This document shows positions 40,956-52,308 of a stretch of 64,000 nucleotides of DNA, piece by piece; within the stretch, counting starts at the first letter, position 1, and every line of letters starts with the position of its first letter. This DNA comes from Sphaerotilus sp. GTDB taxonomy: Bacteria > Pseudomonadota > Gammaproteobacteria > Burkholderiales > Burkholderiaceae_C. The stretch covers positions 48,836-112,835 of the forward strand of contig NZ_JAAFKF010000001.1 in assembly GCF_013299175.1 (NCBI RefSeq), given 5' to 3'. A program made the position numbers and the translations under genes. A model generated the notes under the pieces. That model was not told the origin of the DNA. It saw nothing but the letters and a program-made list of their open reading frames with translations, and ran no database searches.

Positions 40956-42284
40956 TCAGCGGCTGCTGGGCGGATGGGTCAGCACCGAGCGGCCCTGGTG
41001 CCCGGCGCACCAGGCGCGCACCTGCTCGGCGGGCATGGCCTTGCCGCTGGCGTTGCCCTGCGCGCCGTCGCAGCCCAGCTCGCCCAGCCAGGCGAGGGTG
41101 CCCAGATCGTCCACCCCGTCGGCGACCACCCGTGCGCCCCAGCCGCGTGCCAGTGCCATCAGGGCGCGCACGACCGCAGCCCGCTGCTCCATCCTTGGCA
41201 GCAGGGACAGCGCCCCCACGTCGAACCGGAATTCGCTCACCGGGTCCAGCCCGGCCAGCGCCACATGCAGGCTCAGGCCCGAGCCGCCGTCGTGGATGGC
41301 CAGCGCCACGCCCGCCTGGGTCAGCGCCTCGATGACATCGCCGCCGCGCTGGGCGATGGCGGCGGCGTGGGCTTCGACCATGAAATGCCGCGCTGGCCAG
41401 CGGTGGCGGTCGAGCAGGTCCAGCAGCGTCTGTGCCAGCCCCGGCTCGTCCAGCAGCCGGCCCGGCAGCGGCAGCGACAGCCGCTGGACCAACCCCTGCT
41501 GGCGCCACGGCACCGCGTGGCGCAGCGCCACATCGGTGACGGCCAGCAGATGGGCGACCAGCTCCTTGCGGCTCGTCTGGCCGGCACCGCCCATCTCGGT
41601 CGGGGAGAAATCGTCCTGTGCCGGAGACAGTCCCTGGGTCGAGATCTGCAGCCGCGCAACACCGCCTTCGCGCAGATCCAGCACGGGCTGGAACACGGCG
41701 CGGGCGTTGCCATCGGCGGTGGTGGTGTAACCGGATGGTGTCGGAGCGGAGCGTGGTTCGAACAAGGCGGTGATCACCTGCGCTTGCCGCGCCTGGTCCA
41801 GCGCACTGCGGGCCTGCACGAGCAGGGTGTCGGCGTCGTGTGCGTGCCGCGGGCACAGCACCACGCCGATGTGGACCTGCACCCGGTCGGAGAACTCGGC
41901 CGCGATCTTCTGGCCCATGGCCATCAACCCCGCCACCGACGGGTTGCCCGGCAGCAGCGCCGCGAAGTCGCAGGGACTCATGCGCGAGAAGCTGTCGGTG
42001 CGCCGGCTGAGGCGGTGGAGCTGGCGGGCGAGCTGCTGCATCACGGTCTCCATCGCGCTGGCGGACATGCCGGGGATGGCCGGGCTGGTGCCGATGTACA
42101 TGAGCGCGAAGGCCGACCCACCGCGCGCCACGCCCGCAGTGGCCTGCCCGAGGCGGTCGAGCAGCAAGTCGCGGTGGGGCAGTCCGGTGCGGGCGTCGAT
42201 GAGGCCGAGCTGCCGCATGGTGGCGTCGTGGTCCTCCGCGAGCAGGGGGCCGTTTTCCATGACCACGATGCGCAATTGATTCAT
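40956..42284 (-). CDS. degenerate GGDEF-EAL domain protein
   Basis: Likely start MNQLRIVVMENG at 42284; DARTGLPHRDLLLDRL GGDEF-domain start, SPCDFAALLP in the GGDEF position, FQPVLDLREGGVARLQIS in the EAL position. Confidence 0.82.
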   Translation of the reverse strand: MNQLRIVVMENGPLLAEDHDATMRQLGLIDARTGLPHRDLLLDRLGQATAGVARGGSAFALMYIGTSPAIPGMSASAMETVMQQLARQLHRLSRRTDSFSRMSPCDFAALLPGNPSVAGLMAMGQKIAAEFSDRVQVHIGVVLCPRHAHDADTLLVQARSALDQARQAQVITALFEPRSAPTPSGYTTTADGNARAVFQPVLDLREGGVARLQISTQGLSPAQDDFSPTEMGGAGQTSRKELVAHLLAVTDVALRHAVPWRQQGLVQRLSLPLPGRLLDEPGLAQTLLDLLDRHRWPARHFMVEAHAAAIAQRGGDVIEALTQAGVALAIHDGGSGLSLHVALAGLDPVSEFRFDVGALSLLPRMEQRAAVVRALMALARGWGARVVADGVDDLGTLAWLGELGCDGAQGNASGKAMPAEQVRAWCAGHQGRSVLTHPPSSR

Positions 42285-42400
42285 GAAATGCAGTCCGGCG
42301 GAGGAGCGTCTAGGGATGGAAAAAATGCTAACACAGGCATTCGGACTCGCTAGAAACGAAATCGTTCCAGGCTGGGCTATCAGGTGCGCTTCATAAAATA

Positions 42401-42416
42401 TGTGAACATTTTCACG
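42401..42416. promoter_or_regulatory. CRP-family-like site TGTGA-N6-TCACG
   Basis: TGTGAACATTTTCACG in the divergent intergenic region. Confidence 0.45.
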
Positions 42417-42492
42417 ATAGTAGGCACACCAAACGGAGTTACAAAACGTAACTGCTGACGCGACGGGTCGGATCGGACCGAGGAGGTGTGCC

Positions 42493-43605
42493 ATGGGTGT
42501 TCTGGGTCAAATGGGGTGGCTGGGTGTGCTGCTGGGTGGATTGGTGGGTGGGCTGCTGGGGAGCGTGCTCCAGACGCTGCGGTTGCGCCAGTTGCATCTG
42601 GTCGAGATCGACGCCTTGCACCGGCGCTGCTGGGCCGAGCAGGACCGTTGGCTGGAGGAGCACGAGGCCCGACTCGACACCGCGGAGCAGGACCGCGTGG
42701 CGGCGCTGGCGCAGGCGCAGGCCGCTGTGCAGGCGTGTGATCTGGCCAGCGAGGTCCACACGCAGGCCATGGACCGCGTGCGGCGCGAGATGGACGGCGC
42801 CCGCGTCGGCTACTGCCAGGCCGAGCAGGCGCTGTGCCAGCAACTGCTGTCGATGGAGCGCCAGGTGGCCGGCGAGCGCACGGCGCACCGGCGCGAGATC
42901 CAGGCGCTGCGGATGCAGTGCGACGAGCTGGGCGAGCGGCTGGCCGCCGAGCGCCAGATGGAGCGCATCGACGTGGACCGCCACCAGCAGGTCTGCGAGG
43001 CACGGGATGGGCTGCGTGCCGAGGTGGTGAAGCTGCTGGACCTGCTCGACCAGTCGGACACGGCGCAGGCCGCCTTGCAGCACCGCGCCAATGTGCTGGA
43101 GCAGCAGATGGCGCTCGGCCAGCGCCAGCTCGAAGAGGTGCGGCAGGCGCTGGAGCGTGAGCGCAGCCGCAGCCCCGTGATGCGCCCCGTGGCCCAGGCG
43201 GCGCTCACGACCATCGCGACGGTGGCACGGGCCGCCAACGCGCACCCGCCCAGCGCACCTGGTGCCAGCGGGCTGCGCGCCTTCGAACGCCAGCCGGACA
43301 GCCCGCCGCCGGACAACCTGCTGCGCATCCACGGCATCGGACCCGCCAACCAGACCTGGCTCAACCGCTGCGGGGTCTGGTACCTGTGGCAGATCGCGGG
43401 CTGGAAGGCGCCGGAGCAGCAGTGGGTGGCCGGGCACCTGCCGCGCTTCGGTCGCCGCATCTACCGCGAGAACTGGGTCGGACAGGCCAAGGCTTTGCTG
43501 GACGAGCAGCGCGGCGAGCGGCGGGTCTACCCCGCACAACTGCCCCCCGGCCTGCCTGACCGGCGGCTCAATGCCCGCGAGACGCGCGAGCTGGCCGCGG
43601 CCTGA
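42493..43605 (+). CDS. membrane-anchored coiled-coil protein with C-terminal helix-hairpin-helix-like domain
   Basis: N-terminal Gly-rich TM, long heptad-like region, C-terminal NLLRIHGIGPANQTWLNRCGVWYLWQIAGWK. Confidence 0.78.
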   Translation: MGVLGQMGWLGVLLGGLVGGLLGSVLQTLRLRQLHLVEIDALHRRCWAEQDRWLEEHEARLDTAEQDRVAALAQAQAAVQACDLASEVHTQAMDRVRREMDGARVGYCQAEQALCQQLLSMERQVAGERTAHRREIQALRMQCDELGERLAAERQMERIDVDRHQQVCEARDGLRAEVVKLLDLLDQSDTAQAALQHRANVLEQQMALGQRQLEEVRQALERERSRSPVMRPVAQAALTTIATVARAANAHPPSAPGASGLRAFERQPDSPPPDNLLRIHGIGPANQTWLNRCGVWYLWQIAGWKAPEQQWVAGHLPRFGRRIYRENWVGQAKALLDEQRGERRVYPAQLPPGLPDRRLNARETRELAAA

Positions 43606-43621
43606 GGCCGGGTGGTGCTGC

Positions 43622-44578
<957 letters not shown>

Positions 44579-44854
44579 GACAGCAACCCGTGGTGAAGAA
44601 TCCAGAATGTGATGGATTCATCACCTGTGGCACGGCGTCCAGTGCCGCCTCGGCGTGCAGTGTTCACGGCATTGCAACCGAATTCTGCGACCTGCACCCG
44701 TTCCCTGGCGCCCGGGACACGCCGCGTAGAATCGACCACCGGGCCCAAATTCTGCGGCCCGGTCTGTACCGTTCGACCGGGTCTCAGGTCAAGCGCTCGC
44801 AGCTTCGTGGCCGCACTGCCTCCCGCGGCCCGCATCTCCGAGAGCCTTTTCCCC

Positions 44855-45832
44855 ATGGACATCTTCGACTACGACAACGTCCTGCTCCTGCCCCGGCGCT
44901 GCCGCGTGGACAGCCGCAGCGCGTGCGACACGGCGGTGGAGTTCGGCGGTCGCCGCTTCCATCTGCCGGTGGTGCCCGCCAACATGAAGACAGTGCTGGA
45001 CGCGCCGCTGGCCGCCTGGCTCGCCGCCAACGGCTACTTCTACGTGATGCACCGGTTTGATCTGGACAACGTGGCCTTCGCGCGGTCGATGCGTGCGCAG
45101 GGCCTGTTCGTCTCGCTGAGTTCAGGGGTCAAGCCGGCCGACATGGCGGTGGTGGACCAGCTCGCCGCCGAGGGCGTGGGCGCCGACTACATCACCATCG
45201 ACATCGCCCACGGCCACGCCGACAGCGTGCGCCGCATGATCGAGCACATCAAGGCGAAGCTGCCGAACACCTTCGTGATCGCCGGCAACGTCGGCACGCC
45301 CGAGGCGGTGATCGACCTGGAGGCCTGGGGTGCGGACGCGACCAAGATCGGCATCGGCCCCGGCAAGGTCTGCATCACGCGGCTGAAGACCGGCTTCGGC
45401 ACGGGTGGCTGGCAGCTTTCGGCGCTGAAGTGGTGCGCCCGCGTGGCGACGAAGCCGATGATCGCGGACGGCGGCATCCGCCACCACGGCGACATCGCCA
45501 AGAGCGTGCGCTTCGGGGCGGCGATGGTGATGATCGGCTCGCTGTTCGCCGGCCACGAGGAGTCACCGGGCCAGACGGTCGAGGTCGATGGCAAGCTCTA
45601 CAAGGAGTACTACGGCTCGGCCAGCGACTTCAACAAGGGCGAGTACCGCCACGTCGAGGGCAAGCGCATCCTGGAGCCGGTCAAGGGCAAGCTGGCCGAC
45701 ACGCTGCGCGAGATGCGTGAAGACCTGCAAAGCTCCATCTCCTACGCGGGCGGTACCCGGCTGGTGGACATCCGCCGCGTCAACTATGTGATTCTGGGTG
45801 GAGATAACGCGGGTGAGCATCTGCTGATGTGA
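44855..45832 (+). CDS. guaC: GMP reductase
   Basis: [42 protein letters not shown]. Confidence 0.9.
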   Translation: MDIFDYDNVLLLPRRCRVDSRSACDTAVEFGGRRFHLPVVPANMKTVLDAPLAAWLAANGYFYVMHRFDLDNVAFARSMRAQGLFVSLSSGVKPADMAVVDQLAAEGVGADYITIDIAHGHADSVRRMIEHIKAKLPNTFVIAGNVGTPEAVIDLEAWGADATKIGIGPGKVCITRLKTGFGTGGWQLSALKWCARVATKPMIADGGIRHHGDIAKSVRFGAAMVMIGSLFAGHEESPGQTVEVDGKLYKEYYGSASDFNKGEYRHVEGKRILEPVKGKLADTLREMREDLQSSISYAGGTRLVDIRRVNYVILGGDNAGEHLLM

Positions 45833-48674
45833 GTGCCTCCCGGACGGCGTCCGGCGTGCCGGGGCGGCCGTAGAGGTAGCCCTGCACGATGTCGCAGTCG
45901 TGCTCGCGCAGGAAGCGGATCTGGGCCTCGTTCTCGACCCCTTCGGCGACGACCGGCACGCCCAGACCGTGCGCCAGCGCGATCGTGGCGCGCACGATGG
46001 CCGCGCCGTTCGGGTCGCGGTGGATGTCGGCGATGAAGCTCGGGTCGATCTTGATCTGGTCCACCGGGAACCGCTTGAGGTGGGCCAGCGACGAGAAGCC
46101 TGTCCCGAAGTCGTCCAGCGCGATGGCCACGCCGAGCTGGCGCAGTTGCATCAGCAGTTGCTTGAGGTGGTCGAGGTCGGCCATCGCCGTGCTCTCGGTG
46201 ATTTCCACCTTCAGCAGCGAAGCCGGCACGTTGGCGTCCCTCAGGGCGCCTGCGATCACGTCGATCAGATGCGAGTCCATGCACTGGCGGGCCGAAACGT
46301 TGACCGACACCGGCACCGGCGTCACCCCTGCGTCGATCCAGCGCCTGACCTGCGCCGTGGCCTCGCGGATCACCCAGTTGCCGACCGCCACGATCAGCCC
46401 CGTCTCCTCGGTGATCGACAGGAAGCGTGCGGGTGCCCACAGCTCGCCGTCGTCCTGTCGCCAGCGCAGCAGGGCCTCCAGTCCGACCGGGCGCCCGGTG
46501 CGCAGGTCGGTCTGGATCTGGTAGTGCAGCACGAACTCGTTCGACTCCAGCGCGTGGCGCAGCCGGTTCTCCAGTGCCAGCCAGTCGCGGGTGAGCGTGG
46601 ACATGCCGGAGGTGTAGAACTCGAAGCGCCCGCCGCCGGCCGCCTTGGCGCGCGCCATGGCGGTTTCAGCCATGGTCAGCAGACCGTCGGGCACCTGGGC
46701 GTCGTCCGGCGAGAGCGCGATGCCGACGCTGCAGGTGCAGGCGATGGCGGTGTCGTCCACCCGCAGATCGCGCGCCACCACGTCGATGAGCTGCGCGGCG
46801 AGCGCGGCAACGACTTCGCGTGAGGTCACGTCCTCGATCAGCACGACGAACTGGTCGTTGCCCCAGCGGGCGATGGTGTCGTGGGGACGGAACACGCGGC
46901 GCATCCGGGCGGCGACGGCCTCCAGCACCTCGTCGCCCTGGCGCTGGCCGAGGCTGTCGTTGATGCGGCCGAAGCGGTCGAGGTCGATGAACAGGACCGC
47001 CAGCGCCTGGTGCTGGTGGCGCCCGTGGGCCAGCGCGTGCGCCAGCAGATTGGTCAGCAGCACGCGGTTGGGCAGGCCGGTCAGTCCGTCGTGGGTGCTG
47101 CCGTGCTCGACGGCCTGTTCGGCGCGGGCGGTGGCGGTGATGTCGGTCAGCACGATCACCACGCCGTACTCGGTCTCGGTGGCCACGCGCATCGGGCTGA
47201 TGACGGCGCGGGCCATGTGCTCGCCGTCGTGCGTGTGCAGGTGCAGGGCCAGTTCGACCGCCACGACCCGCTGCTGGGTCTGGCAGTCGGTGATGGCCTG
47301 CAGCAGGATCTGCTCGTCCGGCTGCGCCAGGCTCAGCACCGCCTGCAGAGGCTGCTCCCGCACGGCGATCTCCATGCCTTGCGGCCGCAGCAGCCGCTCT
47401 GCGCTGGGGTTGAGGTAGCGCACGCGGTGGCTGGGGTCGAGCGTGATCACGGCGTCGGTGATGGCCTGCAGCGTGACCTCGGCCAGCGTGCGCTCGCGCT
47501 GCAGGTCGGTGCGGGTGGCGTGGAGTTCCACCGCCCGGCTCAGCAGCAGCGCGATCGACCAGCCCAGCGCCATCGCCCCCATCGGCAGCCACAGGTGCCC
47601 CCAGACCAGGGCGGCGGCCTCCACCAGCAGCGGCAGCGGCAGCAACCACAGCATCACCTTGAACCTGACCCCCAGCGAGCGCATCGCCCAGCGCCCGAAC
47701 AGCGCCGCGAACACCAGTGGCAGCACATTGGCCACGAACACGACTGACGCGCTGGCGATGGCGACGAGGCGGTTGCGCTCCATCGCCTGGTGGACCTGTG
47801 CCTGCCACTGCACGGCACTGAGCTGCGTGCTGCCACGCGGACCGGGCACGGTCACGGGAGCATCGATGCCGCTGGCCGTCAACCCGACCCAGACGACCCG
47901 GCCGGTGAGCAGCGTCACCAGGCTGGGATCGCGCAGCAGCTCGGAAGCCGAAATCTGCGTGACCTGGCTGTCGCCGGCGGGCAGGAGCTGCACCTGTTCC
48001 TGCCACCATGCCTCCTGCGCGTGCTGCTGCGCGTTGACGCCCGCCGGTCCCCCCGCGTGCGTGGCGCCGACCCGCTGCACGGCCAGCGGCATCGCCTCCC
48101 AGGCGGTTGCACCGAGTCCGGCCACCTTGGCGACCCGGCGCACTTGGCCATCGAGGTCGAGCGGCGCTTCGGCGTGGCCGAGTGCAGCGGCGGCTTTGCC
48201 CAGCATGGCCAGGGGCTGCAGCACGGTGGTCTGTCCATCCGCAGGCCGGCCCTGCGGCACCACGGGCAGCACGATCTGCCCGTGGGCGGCGATGGCCTGT
48301 GCCAGGCGAGCGTCCTCGGCAGGGTTGGCGGCAGGCTCGGAGAACAGCACGTTGTAGCCCACGGCCTGCGTGCCCGCGCTGCGCAGCACATCGATCAGCT
48401 CGGCGTGGCGCTGGCGCGGCCAGGGCCAGCGGCCGAGGGCTTGCAGGCTGGCGTCGTCGATGGCGACGACGATGCTGTCGGCGGCAGGCTTCGGGCTGGA
48501 CCAGGGTGCAAGCTCTTCGCGGACCAGCAGGTCATGCACGGCCAGGTCGAACCGGTCCACCACCGGACGTGCCGCGAGCAGCAGCAAGGCCGCCACCATG
48601 GCGGCGAACCACCATGGGGCGGGCATCAGCCACAGGGCGAGGGTTCTCCGGGCGAAGGGCGGGGGCTGGATCAC
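45780..48674 (-). CDS. CHASE2-PAS-GGDEF-EAL protein
   Basis: N-terminal CHASE2-like ([27 protein letters not shown]), TM helices, [22 protein letters not shown], intact EALLRW and [10 protein letters not shown]. Confidence 0.92.
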   Translation of the reverse strand: MIQPPPFARRTLALWLMPAPWWFAAMVAALLLLAARPVVDRFDLAVHDLLVREELAPWSSPKPAADSIVVAIDDASLQALGRWPWPRQRHAELIDVLRSAGTQAVGYNVLFSEPAANPAEDARLAQAIAAHGQIVLPVVPQGRPADGQTTVLQPLAMLGKAAAALGHAEAPLDLDGQVRRVAKVAGLGATAWEAMPLAVQRVGATHAGGPAGVNAQQHAQEAWWQEQVQLLPAGDSQVTQISASELLRDPSLVTLLTGRVVWVGLTASGIDAPVTVPGPRGSTQLSAVQWQAQVHQAMERNRLVAIASASVVFVANVLPLVFAALFGRWAMRSLGVRFKVMLWLLPLPLLVEAAALVWGHLWLPMGAMALGWSIALLLSRAVELHATRTDLQRERTLAEVTLQAITDAVITLDPSHRVRYLNPSAERLLRPQGMEIAVREQPLQAVLSLAQPDEQILLQAITDCQTQQRVVAVELALHLHTHDGEHMARAVISPMRVATETEYGVVIVLTDITATARAEQAVEHGSTHDGLTGLPNRVLLTNLLAHALAHGRHQHQALAVLFIDLDRFGRINDSLGQRQGDEVLEAVAARMRRVFRPHDTIARWGNDQFVVLIEDVTSREVVAALAAQLIDVVARDLRVDDTAIACTCSVGIALSPDDAQVPDGLLTMAETAMARAKAAGGGRFEFYTSGMSTLTRDWLALENRLRHALESNEFVLHYQIQTDLRTGRPVGLEALLRWRQDDGELWAPARFLSITEETGLIVAVGNWVIREATAQVRRWIDAGVTPVPVSVNVSARQCMDSHLIDVIAGALRDANVPASLLKVEITESTAMADLDHLKQLLMQLRQLGVAIALDDFGTGFSSLAHLKRFPVDQIKIDPSFIADIHRDPNGAAIVRATIALAHGLGVPVVAEGVENEAQIRFLREHDCDIVQGYLYGRPGTPDAVREALTSADAHPRYLHPESHS

Positions 48675-50068
48675 GGGGGTGACTCCTGGGGCGAGCGTGG
48701 GTCGAAGACACGCGGCTCGGACCAGCCACTGCGGCCACCACTGGGCTGCAGTACACGAACGCGGATGTGGTGAAACTCCTGCCGCTGGGGCCAGGGCAGG
48801 AGCAGATGGGGGTGCGGCGTCGGCTCGTCCAGGACCAGCGACGTGAAAGCCGGGTCCAGGGCGATCTGCACCTGGAAGCAGTCCTGTGCATCCTCCAGTG
48901 GCGACCAGCGCAGCGCCAGCCGCTGGTCGGCGCGGCCAATGTCCAGGCGTGGGGCGGCCGGCAGCGGTGGTGGCGGCGCAGGCGTGGTGACCGCCAAGGC
49001 GCGTTCAGCCGACAAGCCTTCCAGCCCCATGGCGTCGATGCCGCGCATCCGCAGCCGGTAGCGGCCATCGGGCAGGTCCGGGAACTGCGGCTGCGGCGTC
49101 TCGCGCACCGACTCTTGCAGCAGGTCGGCGGGGCTGGTGTCGGTCAGCCACTGCACCCGGTAGGCGACCGCGCCGTCCAGCGCCGGCAGGGTCAGCGTCT
49201 GGAGCTGGGCAGGGCTGGCCGGTTCGGTGATCGACTGGACGTCTGGTGCGGGCAGCAGCGGCACTGCGGCGGTGGGCTGCACCCCTGCGTCGGCGCGCGA
49301 GCCAGTGGCGGTGGCCAGCTCGACCGCACCCAGCGGGTTGCCGAAGGCCACGGCACCGTGGACCACCTCGGCGCGGCTGGTCTGGCCGTCGGTGGAGATG
49401 CGGAACTCGGTGCCGCGCACGGTGGTGATGGCCGAGGGCGTGCGGATCTCGAAGCGGTTCTTGCCGGCCTGTGGCTGCACGGCGTTTTCCAGACCGCCAC
49501 GCAGCAGCTCGATGCACAGCGGCGCCGTGGCTTCGGTGGTCTGGCCCGGCGGCGGCGCAGGGGCACCGGCTTGGGCCTTCAGCCAGGCGTCGCGTTGCGC
49601 AGGCTCCAGCGGCAACACGCGCAGCTCGCTGGCCGGCCGCACGAGCACCCGCGTGCCGTCCTGCAGCACCAGCGTCGCCGTGCCGTTGTCGGCGGTGCGC
49701 AGCCAGGTGCCCGGCGGCAGGACGGTGTCAGCGCGGGCGGCGGTCCAGCCGGTGCCGCTGTCGAGCATGACCTCACCCTGCAGCCCGGTGAGCCGGGCTT
49801 CGGGGGTGGTCAGCCGCAGCCAGGGGGTGGGGATGCGCAGCACCTGGCCGGGTCGCAGCAGGTCGCTGCGGAGCTGGTTGCTCTGGCGCAGTGCCTTCCA
49901 GTTGCCCTGGTCGCGCAGGAAACGTGCGGAGATGGTCCATGCCGAGTCACCGGGCCGCACGGTGTAGAGAAACTCCTCTGCGGTTGCTCCATCCACGGCA
50001 GCGTGCCCGGCGGCAGACAGCAGCAGGGCGAGCAGGCAGGCGGAAGCGGGGCGGAGCAGGCAATGCAT
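48671..50068 (-). CDS. LysM-FecR domain periplasmic protein
   Basis: YTVRPGDSAWTISARFL (LysM), FEIRTPSAITTVRGTEFRIS (FecR). Confidence 0.88.
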   Translation of the reverse strand: MHCLLRPASACLLALLLSAAGHAAVDGATAEEFLYTVRPGDSAWTISARFLRDQGNWKALRQSNQLRSDLLRPGQVLRIPTPWLRLTTPEARLTGLQGEVMLDSGTGWTAARADTVLPPGTWLRTADNGTATLVLQDGTRVLVRPASELRVLPLEPAQRDAWLKAQAGAPAPPPGQTTEATAPLCIELLRGGLENAVQPQAGKNRFEIRTPSAITTVRGTEFRISTDGQTSRAEVVHGAVAFGNPLGAVELATATGSRADAGVQPTAAVPLLPAPDVQSITEPASPAQLQTLTLPALDGAVAYRVQWLTDTSPADLLQESVRETPQPQFPDLPDGRYRLRMRGIDAMGLEGLSAERALAVTTPAPPPPLPAAPRLDIGRADQRLALRWSPLEDAQDCFQVQIALDPAFTSLVLDEPTPHPHLLLPWPQRQEFHHIRVRVLQPSGGRSGWSEPRVFDPRSPQESPP

Positions 50069-50187
50069 CGGTGCGGGTGGTCAGCGGCTGGCCGGAACAT
50101 GACCCGGAAGTGACAGATTCGCTGCGGCTATCTTATGCGCTGCTTCTGCGGCATTCACGGCATGAACACGGCAAATCGGGGCGATCT

Positions 50188-51132
50188 TCAGCGGATGTCG
50201 AGCAGATCTTGCGCCTGCAGCGGTCCGTTGGCGCCGAACGTGTCGCCCAGCACACGCCGCAGATCCAGGCCCTGCCGGTCCACCGGAGGGCACCAGTAGT
50301 AGGCCCCCGTCACGGGCTGGCTGAAGCGGAAGAGGTCATCGACCACACCGTCCTCGACCCCGGCCATGCGCGCAAGCTGGGATTCGAAGGCGTCGAAGCC
50401 GGTGGCGAAGGCGGTGAACAGCAGCCCGCAGCGCCCGCCCTCGGCCCACGGCATCGAGCGCCGCACGACGAAGGCTTCGGGCGCGAAGCTTTCCTGGGCG
50501 GTGCGCTGGACGTGGGCGCTGGGCGGGGCGTCGTCGAGTTCGACGTTGTCGTCGCGGCGGCGGCCGATCATGCGGTCCTGCGTGGTGCGGTCAAAGCGGT
50601 CGAAGCGGTCCAGCGCATGCTCCCATTGCTGGACCGCGACGAAGCTGCCGCCGTCCAGCCCCGCGCCCTGGCCCTGCACGCCAAGGGTGTCGATCATGTC
50701 GCGGCCGGTCGGGTTCTCGGTGCCGTCCTCGTAGCCGGTGAGGTCGCGCCCGCCCTGGTGGCGGAAGGCGGCGAGTTCGTGGACCACGTCGAAGGCAGGG
50801 GCCAGCAAGCGCGCCAGCGCCCGGCCCCGCTGCAGCAGCACGCCGGGGTCGTCCTCGCTGCGCAGCCACAGCCACAGCTCGGCGGGCGTGGCGGGCAGAT
50901 CGACGCGGCTGGCCGGCGGTGCGCTGAAGCTGCGCAGGCCGGGCACGGCGGCATCCAGCCGGGCCACCAGCGTGGCGCCCAGTCCCACGACCGTGTGCAG
51001 CCCGTCGGCTTCGGTGGCCAGCGCCTGCAGCGTGCTGCGCACCACGGCATCGGCGCCGGGACGCAAGGCCAGGCTCAGGTAGCGGCCATGGGCGGGGACA
51101 CGGGCGGCGAGGCCGGCTTGGATCGTGGACAT
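50188..51132 (-). CDS. DyP-type peroxidase
   Basis: DLTGYEDGTENPTGRD motif, FDRFDRTTQDRMIGRRRDD. Confidence 0.92.
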   Translation of the reverse strand: MSTIQAGLAARVPAHGRYLSLALRPGADAVVRSTLQALATEADGLHTVVGLGATLVARLDAAVPGLRSFSAPPASRVDLPATPAELWLWLRSEDDPGVLLQRGRALARLLAPAFDVVHELAAFRHQGGRDLTGYEDGTENPTGRDMIDTLGVQGQGAGLDGGSFVAVQQWEHALDRFDRFDRTTQDRMIGRRRDDNVELDDAPPSAHVQRTAQESFAPEAFVVRRSMPWAEGGRCGLLFTAFATGFDAFESQLARMAGVEDGVVDDLFRFSQPVTGAYYWCPPVDRQGLDLRRVLGDTFGANGPLQAQDLLDIR

Positions 51133-51176
51133 CGGCAGACTCCTGGGTGATTTTCACCCAGTGTAGGACGACCCGC

Positions 51177-52025
51177 TCAGATCGGTGCGGTGGCGGGTGC
51201 TGCGGTCGGTGTGTAGGTCAGGCGCACATAGATCGGCGCGAATGCCTCGGCCTGCGTGATCTCCAGCAGCCGCTCGCGGGCCAGCTCCAGCAGGGCGATG
51301 AAGGTCACGACCAGCACCGGCACACCGCGGGTCATGTCGAACAGCTCGTGGAATTCGACGAAGCGCCGCCCCTGCAGCGCCCGCAGCACCAGCGTCATGT
51401 GTTCGCGCACCGACAGCGCCTCGCGGCCGATGTGGTGGCGCTGTGTCAGCTTCGCGCGCTGGAGCACATCGGCCCAGGCGTTGCGCAGGTCGATGGGACG
51501 CACCTCCGGCAGAGGCACCTCCAGCGCCTGCTCGATGTGGACCGCCGCCGCCAGCAGGTCGCGCCCAAGCAGCGGCAACTGGTCGATCTTGTGCGCGCCG
51601 AGCTTGATGCGCTCGTACTCCAGCAGCCGCCGCACCAGCTCCGCCCGCGGATCGGCCGCTTCCTGGTCGGCCGTCACCTGGCGTGGCGGCAGCAGCATGC
51701 GCGACTTGATCTCGATCAGCATCGCGGCCATGAGCAGGTACTCGGCGGCGAGTTCGAGGTGGCGCTCGCGCAATTCTTCGACGTAGGCGAGGTACTGGCG
51801 CGTCACCTCGGCCATCGGAATGTCGAGGATGTTGAAGTTCTGCCGGCGGATCAGGTAGAGCAGCAGGTCCAGCGGCCCCTCGAAGGCGTCGAGGTAGACC
51901 GCCAGCGCCTCGGGCGGGATGTAGAGATCCTGCGGCAGCGCGAACAGCGGCTCGCCATACAGATGCGCCAACGCCAGCGCCGCCGGGTCGGCGTGCGACG
52001 CGGCGGCGCTGGTGTCCGGGCGCAT
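51177..52025 (-). CDS. scpA: segregation and condensation protein A
   Basis: FEGPLDLLLYLIRRQNFNILDIPMAEVTRQYL; likely start at 52025. Confidence 0.93.
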   Translation of the reverse strand: MRPDTSAAASHADPAALALAHLYGEPLFALPQDLYIPPEALAVYLDAFEGPLDLLLYLIRRQNFNILDIPMAEVTRQYLAYVEELRERHLELAAEYLLMAAMLIEIKSRMLLPPRQVTADQEAADPRAELVRRLLEYERIKLGAHKIDQLPLLGRDLLAAAVHIEQALEVPLPEVRPIDLRNAWADVLQRAKLTQRHHIGREALSVREHMTLVLRALQGRRFVEFHELFDMTRGVPVLVVTFIALLELARERLLEITQAEAFAPIYVRLTYTPTAAPATAPI

Positions 52026-52033
52026 GCCGGGGA

Positions 52034-52234
52034 TCAGCCCTTGGTCTGGTAGACGTAGGGCTGCTGCGGCACCTTGGCCGTGTTGAATTCGCCCTGGGCG
52101 CTGCGGTTCTGTTCGCGGTCCCACAGCAGGCTGCGGCCTTCGCGCTGGCGCTGCTCCAGCTTCGGATCCTGCTGCTTCAGGCTCTCGATGAACTGGGTGG
52201 TCTCGGACTTGTAGTGCTTCCAGAAGAGCGGCAT
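52034..52234 (-). CDS. DUF3460 protein
   Basis: MPLFWKHYKSETTQFIESLKQQDPKLEQRQREGRSLLWDRE. Confidence 0.8.
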   Translation of the reverse strand: MPLFWKHYKSETTQFIESLKQQDPKLEQRQREGRSLLWDREQNRSAQGEFNTAKVPQQPYVYQTKG

Positions 52235-52308
52235 GGCGGTGTGGCGACGGAGCGTGCGTCAGAGATAGAGTGAGCGGTTGATTTTACAGGCCCACCGGGT
52301 CCATCCCC

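Noticed and set aside
50188-51132. DyP peroxidase as encapsulin cargo
   Set aside because: No encapsulin gene nearby and the C-terminus (QAQDLLDIR) does not resemble a known targeting peptide.
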